Below are positions 58,025 through 64,000 of a stretch of DNA of 64,000 nt, piece after piece. Within the stretch, counting starts at the first letter, position 1; the number at the start of each line of letters is the position of its first letter. The stretch covers positions 11,610,727-11,674,726 of the forward strand of contig OY987245.1 in the NCBI GenBank assembly GCA_963920765.1. The letters run 5' to 3'. Source of the DNA: Ulota crispa. Taxonomy: Eukaryota; Streptophyta; Bryopsida; Orthotrichales; Orthotrichaceae. Below the pieces are notes generated by a model. The model did not search any database. It saw nothing but the letters and a program-made list of their open reading frames with translations, and had not been told where the DNA came from. The translations under genes and the position numbers were made by a program.

Positions 58025-61000
58025 ATGAAATTCAAAACGGCAGCAAACGAGGATGCGGTGCAGCAGCAGCAGTGGCAAAAGCCCTACGGGAGGCACATGA
58101 AAACAGAGAAACGCTCGTGGCTGCACATTGACATGCACGGTATCTCTCAGGTCCACTCTCTGCATTCAGGTAGCTCAGTTTGTCTGTGTCATCGCCAGTG
58201 AAAATATTTTGGATGAAGTGGCCTTAGCTTTTTTTCTAACCAAAATATGGTTGAGTATCAAGGATGGCTACATTTTTTTACATATGTATAGTTGGATGCT
58301 TTCAACCTTTCTTCAAAGCTAAATCAAAGCTAAATCTCATGATGGATTTGTGAGAATTTAGAATATTGCACCAGTAGGGTGAGAGACGACATCAAGTGGA
58401 ACCCTGAAAATTGGGCTCCTATTATAAAAGTTGGCTAAATATTTTACATTTGGTTGAGTAGCAAGGAGGGCCACATTTTTTTTACATATGTAAAGTTGGA
58501 TGCTTTCAACCTTTCATCAAAACTAAATCTTATGATGGTTTTGTGAGAAATTAGTATATTGCACCAGTAGGGTGGACATCAAGTGGAACCCTAAAAATTG
58601 GGCTCCTACTCTCAAACTTGTGTATAAAAGTTGGCTAAATATTTTTCAAAAAATACTATAGAACAATTAGCCACACCAATTTTGGTGTAGCAAAGAAGCG
58701 ATAATGAGCACAAAATAATTTCACTGGTCATCACAGCCCTAATTGGCTCTAGAGAAACAACAGCATACAGTCTCTGCAAGCAATGGTTCTGATGTTTCAG
58801 AGATATGTGATTCGTGCTTCGTATTCAGCTGTTGCTTTTGTTGTTATGTCGACAGGATTGTTGACCATGATGTTGTCGATGTTGCATTCAGGCTTTAGAG
58901 GATTCAGCTGCTGCATTTGTTGTTATGTCGACAGGATTGTTGACCATGATGTTGTCGATGTTGCATTCAGGCTTTAGATTATTCAGCTGCTGCATTTGTT
59001 GTTAGGTCGACAGGATTGTTGACCATGATGTTGTCGATGTTGCATCAGGCTTTAGAGGTTTCAAAACATGTCATAATGCGGCGAGCACATCTGCCAGCCC
59101 GCGACCTCCGCCTGCTGGACCCGCTGCTTGCGTACCCGTCCTCGATTCTTGGTCGTGAGCATGCCATTGTTGTGAACCTTGAGCACATTAAGACGATTAT
59201 CACTGCTCAAGAGTTGTTCCTTCTGGATGCTCATAACCCTAAGATTGTTTCGTTTGTGAAAGAGCTTCGTTTGCGCCTCCCTTCCAACCACAGCGATCAG
59301 GTTGGCCTCTTCTCTCTCTCTGGATATTCACTCTGCTTGTTTTTTCTCTGCAAATATGTCTGATTAGGGTTTGGTAGAGGATCATGTTTCAATTGTCAGT
59401 TGGTTTAAGCAATTTCAGCAAACCCTAATTCTTTCTATTGCAAGGCCTCGCCTGATGGATCCGGATGCGATCATGACAACCCTGAATGCATGCATCATTT
59501 GGAAGACCGGGAAGGAGGTGACTCAACAACCACGCGAGGGTCAAGTTCGTTGCCGTTTGAGTTTCAGGCCTTGGAAGCATGCTTGGACTCTGCATGTCAG
59601 TACCTTGATTTAGAGGTTACTTCTTTTCTCCTCTTTGCTCAATTCTTGTCCTCATTGCCGTTGTGAAGGCATGAAAAACAAAGATTGGGAAACTGACTGA
59701 TAGACCATGTCTATGAAAAAGTGGACGAATGTTAAATAGTCCAAGATAAGCAATCTTTGGAACGTCAGTTGTTCCAGTAATTTCAACAATATTTGAATGT
59801 TGCAAACAATGCTTTTGCAATGAGTAGGCATCTACCTTGATGGAACACGCTCACAAAGCTCTTGATGCCTTGACCTCGCATGTGAGCACAAGCAACTTGG
59901 AAGTTGTTCGCCAAATCAAGAACCGGTTGGTGCTCATCTCCGGCCGTGTTCAACGGGTGAGTATGTGCACAACCAGTAAGGTTATAGCTCATGAATCTTG
60001 AGGATAATTCTGTCATTGGAAAACCTTGGTGTTTCTAGATTGTTTTACATGTCAAAGTGATGTAAGGGATGATTGCTCACTTGCTCTTTATATCTTGTTC
60101 ACCTGGTGCATGGCTGTTAACTACTATACATTTTTGTGTTCGATGAATTGAGGTTTTGAATCCTAGTCTGACAAAATGGTAAAATATTGTGGAATGGAAC
60201 TGAAGGTGAGAGATGAGCTTGAACAACTTCTGGACGACGATGGAGACATGGCAGAAATGTACTTGACTGAAAAATTGCTCAGAGAACAGGGTGAAGGATC
60301 ACTAATATCAAACATCTCTGACTCTTTCAGCCTCCATGGGGATGCCACCAGCTCTCCAGAAGTCCCGCTTGAGGATACATTGAAGTATTCACAGGACCAA
60401 CCCTCCTCTCCAGCACCCATCGCCAGACAATTAAAGTCACATTCACCAGCAAGGAGCCCAACAAGGTCCTCTCTTGCACCTTTCCTGCTAAACCTCTTGC
60501 AAGAGTCTAGTAGCGTAGCTGCAAAAGCATACTCATAAAAAAACTTTTCTTCTGATTTTATGCAGAAACGAGGAGCATCAGAAGCAGAAGGACCGTGGAC
60601 ACCACTCAAGCACATCACCAACTTCAAAACTAACACGGTTAGTCCTTCTAAACCCCATCTTTTCACAGCAATTGCAAGTCAGAAAATCGCATTTTCTTCT
60701 TTCCTTGAGGTCCAACTGGCAAATATAATAACAAGCGATTGTCAGGTACCAAAGAAATCTAACGAACTCTAGGACTTGTATGTCAAATGAATTATTCATT
60801 GTCTCAAGAGAAGCGGTTTGGCACTTAATTCCAGTCTCTTGCTAATAACCACTATGAAAGCTCACTTTGTGTCAGTCGAAATAACTTTCCATTAGTTATG
60901 CATGACCGTGAGTGGAACTGTAGAGAGTGGTGGTTTTGGCTTTCAACTGAAACAAACGTGGATTTTCTTTTGAAAATTGATTCAGGGAGCATCAAAAACT

Positions 61001-62729
61001 TGTTACTTTTCATGAGGATAACACAGGCGAGGCCTACTACGTTCAGAGTCCAATTCTCAGCAGAGGGACTTGCAGAACGTCTCGCACGGGTGTGCCAGGT
61101 CGCAAATATCGGGATGTGGAAGAGCTGGAATGCCTCTTGGAGGCCTACTTCGTGGTTATTGAGGGAATCATACATCACGTGGCCTCGGTATTGTTCCATC
61201 TCTTAAAAGCCTATGTGCAATATGTTTTGTTGGTTGCTGTTACCGTAGCCAACTCATATTGGTTTATTAAAAAAAAGTACAAATGTACCGGTAGTACATG
61301 ATGGGTGTGAGATCATATATCTTGTGCACATCTTTCACAAAAGTTCCATATCTAGCTAACACTAGAAGAATAATAATTGTGGAATCAAGCAAAGGCAATT
61401 TGGAAATTTTATTGATATGTGACCCTAACAAATTACACGGGGAGATCTTTCCATACATTTTAGAGGATGTGCACGACATCGGAATATCTCCCTGTCACCA
61501 TGGTTCTATACAATCTGAATTTGACTTCGTAGTCCAGTATTAATTATGAAATACAAGGGATACAACATGAGTTACCTGTGTAAGCTAGTTTCTCCATTAG
61601 CATAGGTTGTCTTAAAATCTTGGTTTGGGTAAACTTTGATTTTAAATTGAGTAGTGCAGAACAGTTTGAAGAGCCAAAATCTGCTCATGTTTTCAGAGAC
61701 GCTGTGTTTAAAACTCTACACAACTTACAAACACAATATCTAAATATTGTGAAATTAAAATTTAGTTTGTTAGTGTCTCGTTGAAAACAAAGATCAGAAC
61801 TCTACAATTCTACTTCAAAAAACAAAAAACAAACACACATTTATCAGCTAAAAGTGGAGAAACTAACTTCTGTATTATGGAGATGTACATTTCAAACCAG
61901 GGACGCATTTACAATATCCTTTGTTCCAGTTTCAAAAATTCACAACCAATTCAGTATGAATCCAAAATTAGTGAATAGAATGTTAGCTTCTATTACTGTT
62001 TCTTTAGGATCTCCACCTTCAGAGCCAGTGTTTAAATTTCTGGTGAAAGATTGCTTCGTTGTCCCGTCGACATTGGAGAAAATCCGGAGGGAATGCAAAG
62101 GAGTGGAGGAATCTTGTAAAATTTTGCCAGAAATTTAAACACTGTTCAGAGCATCCGCAGCCTGACACACAATTAATGGATGACAAGTGCTCAGGCCCCT
62201 CAAAATGTTTCTCTTGACACTCAAATTGAGCGTGTCGAGCAATGGCTCTTGAAATCACTAGTTATCCTAATTTTAGTGAGTTTTATCTTGCACTCTACTT
62301 GATGAGTGCTCAATTGACTAACTGTGGGGCACGTTTGAAGAGCAAGGGTGGAGGACAAGAATTTTGAGGACTCTGCAAAAGTAAATGTAAACACTTGGCG
62401 AGTCAGTGATTGCATACATTAATGTGGTGCTGAATTTTGTCCACGTGTAGGTGAAGGAGTATGTGGACGACACCGAAGATTACGTGAAGTTTATGCTGGA
62501 TGATCATCAAAACAACTTGTTGAAGTTGAATATTATATTGACCTTATCATGTCTAGTGATAAGCTTATTCATTGGGGTGACGGGGTTGTTTGGCATGAAC
62601 ATCGACATTCCTCTCTTTTCAGAGGGCAAGTCTCGAGATTTCTGGAGTGTCGTGGGATGGGGATCGTTTGCAAGCATTCTCTTCTCCGCACTGCTTATGG
62701 GTTTGTGCAAGTACCACAATCTTATTTGA
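58025..62729 (+). CDS. MRS2/MGT-type (CorA superfamily) Mg2+ transporter
   Basis: There are eight coding exons: 58025-58150, 59049-59300, 59445-59615, 59828-59956, 60206-60465, 60566-60637, 60986-61187 and 62451-62729. All have GT-AG boundaries with matching phases, giving 496 residues. Plant MRS2 landmarks appear in order: RSWLHIDMHGISQ, ARDLRLLDPLLAYPSSILGRE, AIVVNLEHIKTIITAQE, LPFEFQALEACLD, VSTSNLEVVRQIKNRL, RDELEQLLDDDGDMAEMYLTE, DVEELECLLEAYFVVIEG and EYVDDTEDYVKFMLDDHQNN. Then comes the first membrane helix ending in the signature GMN (residues 452-454), an acidic loop and a second helix (about 468-489). Such proteins form pentameric Mg2+ channels in plasma, vacuolar, ER or organelle membranes; no targeting peptide is evident. 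The ATG at 58025 follows an in-frame TTG. The exon 2 acceptor lies in a triplicated 79-bp repeat, so alternative acceptors are possible. Confidence 0.93.
58243..58650. repeat. Tandem duplication in intron 1 of the MRS2-like gene
   Basis: Two units of about 200 bp, each containing TTGGATGCTTTCAACCTTTC and ATTGCACCAGTAGGGTG. They differ at scattered positions and by small indels. Confidence 0.85.
58823..59058. repeat. 79-bp triplication spanning the exon 2 splice acceptor
   Basis: Units 58823-58901, 58902-58980 and 58981-59058. Each ends with a splice-acceptor-like GTTGCATTCAG (GTTGCATCAG in the third), then GCTTTAGA. Homology places the true exon start at 59049. The second acceptor (exon from 58971) would add 26 in-frame residues. 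The first (58892) would run into a stop. Confidence 0.88.
62024..62145. repeat. Short inverted repeat in intron 7
   Basis: CAGTGTTTAAATTTCTGG pairs with CCAGAAATTTAAACACTG across a loop of about 90 bp. Confidence 0.7.
62149..62410. mobile_element. Truncated Harbinger-type MITE in intron 7
   Basis: The left end GAGCATCCGCAGCCTGAC resembles the family end. The block AGGGTGGAGGACAAGAATTT ... GTAAATGTAAAC matches 5940-6000 of the MITE at 5474-6023. The right terminus is missing or diverged, about 40 bp before the exon 8 acceptor. Confidence 0.55.
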
Positions 62730-63382
62730 CTCGGAAAATAAGACGAAAGCACTGCACTTTAAAAAAAATTGTGTCACACTTTTTGAAGAAAGATTCGTAA
62801 GTAAGGAGATTTGAATTTTTGTGTTCTGCAGAGGAACAAATAAAATGTTGCATACATGCATTGAATTGCTACGTTGGTTTGACCTGGAATCAGATTTTAT
62901 CATGTCAAGTTGACGGTGTGAACTTGCGTACTTGCCCAACACTAGAATAATTGTTTACAAGGAAAGTAATAAGGATATAATGTATGACTAATTTTGTTAT
63001 TTTAGTAGAATGACCTATGAACATTCTACGCAATTTTTTTACTGTAGTACTCACAGTTCCAAAGTGTAGATTTTATTGCTCTGGTCAAGCATGCTCGGGG
63101 TTGCACCACGCACAATGATTTCTGTCATTGTGTTAGGTAGGGTAGCAACACCCCTAACCGTGACTGTCGTCATGGGTGTGACCCACATTTGCACCCATAT
63201 CTGTGTTTTTTTGTCCCGTAATTGATGGATACAAAAAAATTGGTTATGGGTGACAAAGTAATGGTTTTGGGTGACAAGTACAATGCATTTGAATGTCAAC
63301 AAGGTTTGGAAATAGGTTTAGTGGATGATATTAAATAGTTTTGCAATATCATGAGCAAATAAACAAAGTAGGTGAACATAGT
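62730..63382. other. 3' flank of the MRS2-like gene
   Basis: Contains the expected 3'UTR. No further gene seen. Confidence 0.4.
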
Positions 63383-63669
63383 AGGGTGACTGCAAGAAAC
63401 ACTTGTACTATTTTTTGTCCTCTTGGTCTTTGGCAAGTGGTTTTTGGGTTGTACCTTTTGTGTCATAACTTTTTTCTTATTGAAATTTGAAATGAAGGTT
63501 CATGTAATAGTCACAAATATTTAGTGATTTTTTGAATATTTATAAAATTATTTTGCTATTTTTAAATAGCCCCCGATTAGGTGTCTACTTTGGCCATTTT
63601 GGGGGTTTTGAGTACTATTTCTGACCCTAAAATGCAAATTTGAAGGCTAAAATTTGCAAAAAAGTTCTT
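63383..63669. mobile_element. Family R1 element, left part (second copy)
   Basis: AGGGTGACTGCAAGAAACAC and the following 260 bp match 1082-1340 in the same orientation. The copy is broken by the nested MITE at 63670-63989 and then by the window end. Confidence 0.75.
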
Positions 63670-63989
63670 GTAAGGTAGGAGCACCCATAAGCAACGTTGT
63701 CCCCATAACCATTAGCTCTAAAATCTTGGAAAATCTTCGGAAATAAATAGATGTAATGACAAGGATGTACAACATGTGCACATGAAATCTTGATAGTGGT
63801 TATGGGTACAATGGCAATTTGCTCTTTAAAAATTCACAACTTAATCTTGCAATATCCAATTAATACATTCAAAATTGCAAACTCATTATTTTTCTGTTCC
63901 TAATAGGATCCTATAATTTGCTAGCTATTTGTTAATACTCATCATGTTCAAAACCCTTAGATTGACACTTATGGGTGCTCCTACCTTAC
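63670..63989. mobile_element. MITE with perfect 22-bp TIRs
   Basis: The ends are exact inverted repeats of 22 bp beginning GTAAGGTAGGAGCACCCATA. Length 320 bp, non-coding, inserted in the R1 copy. I could not define the target duplication. Confidence 0.85.
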
Positions 63990-64000
63990 TACAATTACAC

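Noticed and set aside
60163-60666. 167-residue minus-strand frame over exon 5 of the Mg2+ transporter gene
   Set aside because: Shadow of the real plus-strand exon; no family resemblance.

Overview
The window is nuclear DNA from a land plant. Its three recognisable host gene types are an HSPA12-type Hsp70-like protein, an AIRP2-like RING protein and an MRS2-type Mg2+ transporter. They sit in AT-rich sequence crowded with plant-type DNA transposon remnants (PIF/Harbinger, hAT, CACTA, Stowaway-like). I read no retrovirus-like gene and no organellar gene. HSPA12-type genes together with this repeat load lead me to guess a seed-free plant (fern, lycophyte or bryophyte). That is inference only.

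Layout. 1-5 kb: a repeat copy, then the first two coding exons of a partial HSPA12-like gene (minus strand) whose intron looks like a transposon insertion. 5-11.5 kb: several MITEs and a complete single-exon HSPA12-like gene (minus, 8851-10707). A Harbinger-type MITE sits exactly at its stop codon. 11.5-27 kb: no genes. This stretch holds CACTA, hAT and Stowaway-like MITEs, an array of four large palindromes (17.9-21.7 kb) and TIR elements with ends reading TTAACCCCTAAAGG. 27.2-30.7 kb: a decayed PIF/Harbinger transposon. 30.7-39.8 kb: a composite element with Harbinger-like ends that contains a decayed hAT-type transposase gene and nested repeats. 40.9-44.3 kb: a five-exon RING-HC gene of the AIRP2 type (plus). 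44.3-50.7 kb: no genes, but 15-bp minisatellites and a dispersed repeat. 50.7-57.0 kb: a giant palindrome with CACTA-like ends, broken by a 200-N gap that is probably an assembly artefact. 58.0-62.7 kb: an eight-exon MRS2/MGT Mg2+ transporter gene (plus) whose exon 2 splice acceptor region is triplicated. 63.4-64 kb: a second copy of the repeat from the left edge, carrying a nested MITE.

The host genes do not form a pathway. The two HSPA12-like loci are same-strand neighbours and probably a local duplication. The strongest leads are the transposon-derived intron, the palindrome array, the giant CACTA palindrome, the triplicated splice acceptor and the composite 9-kb element. Exon boundaries were worked out by hand from splice consensus, phase and remembered family sequence. 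No alignment was run.
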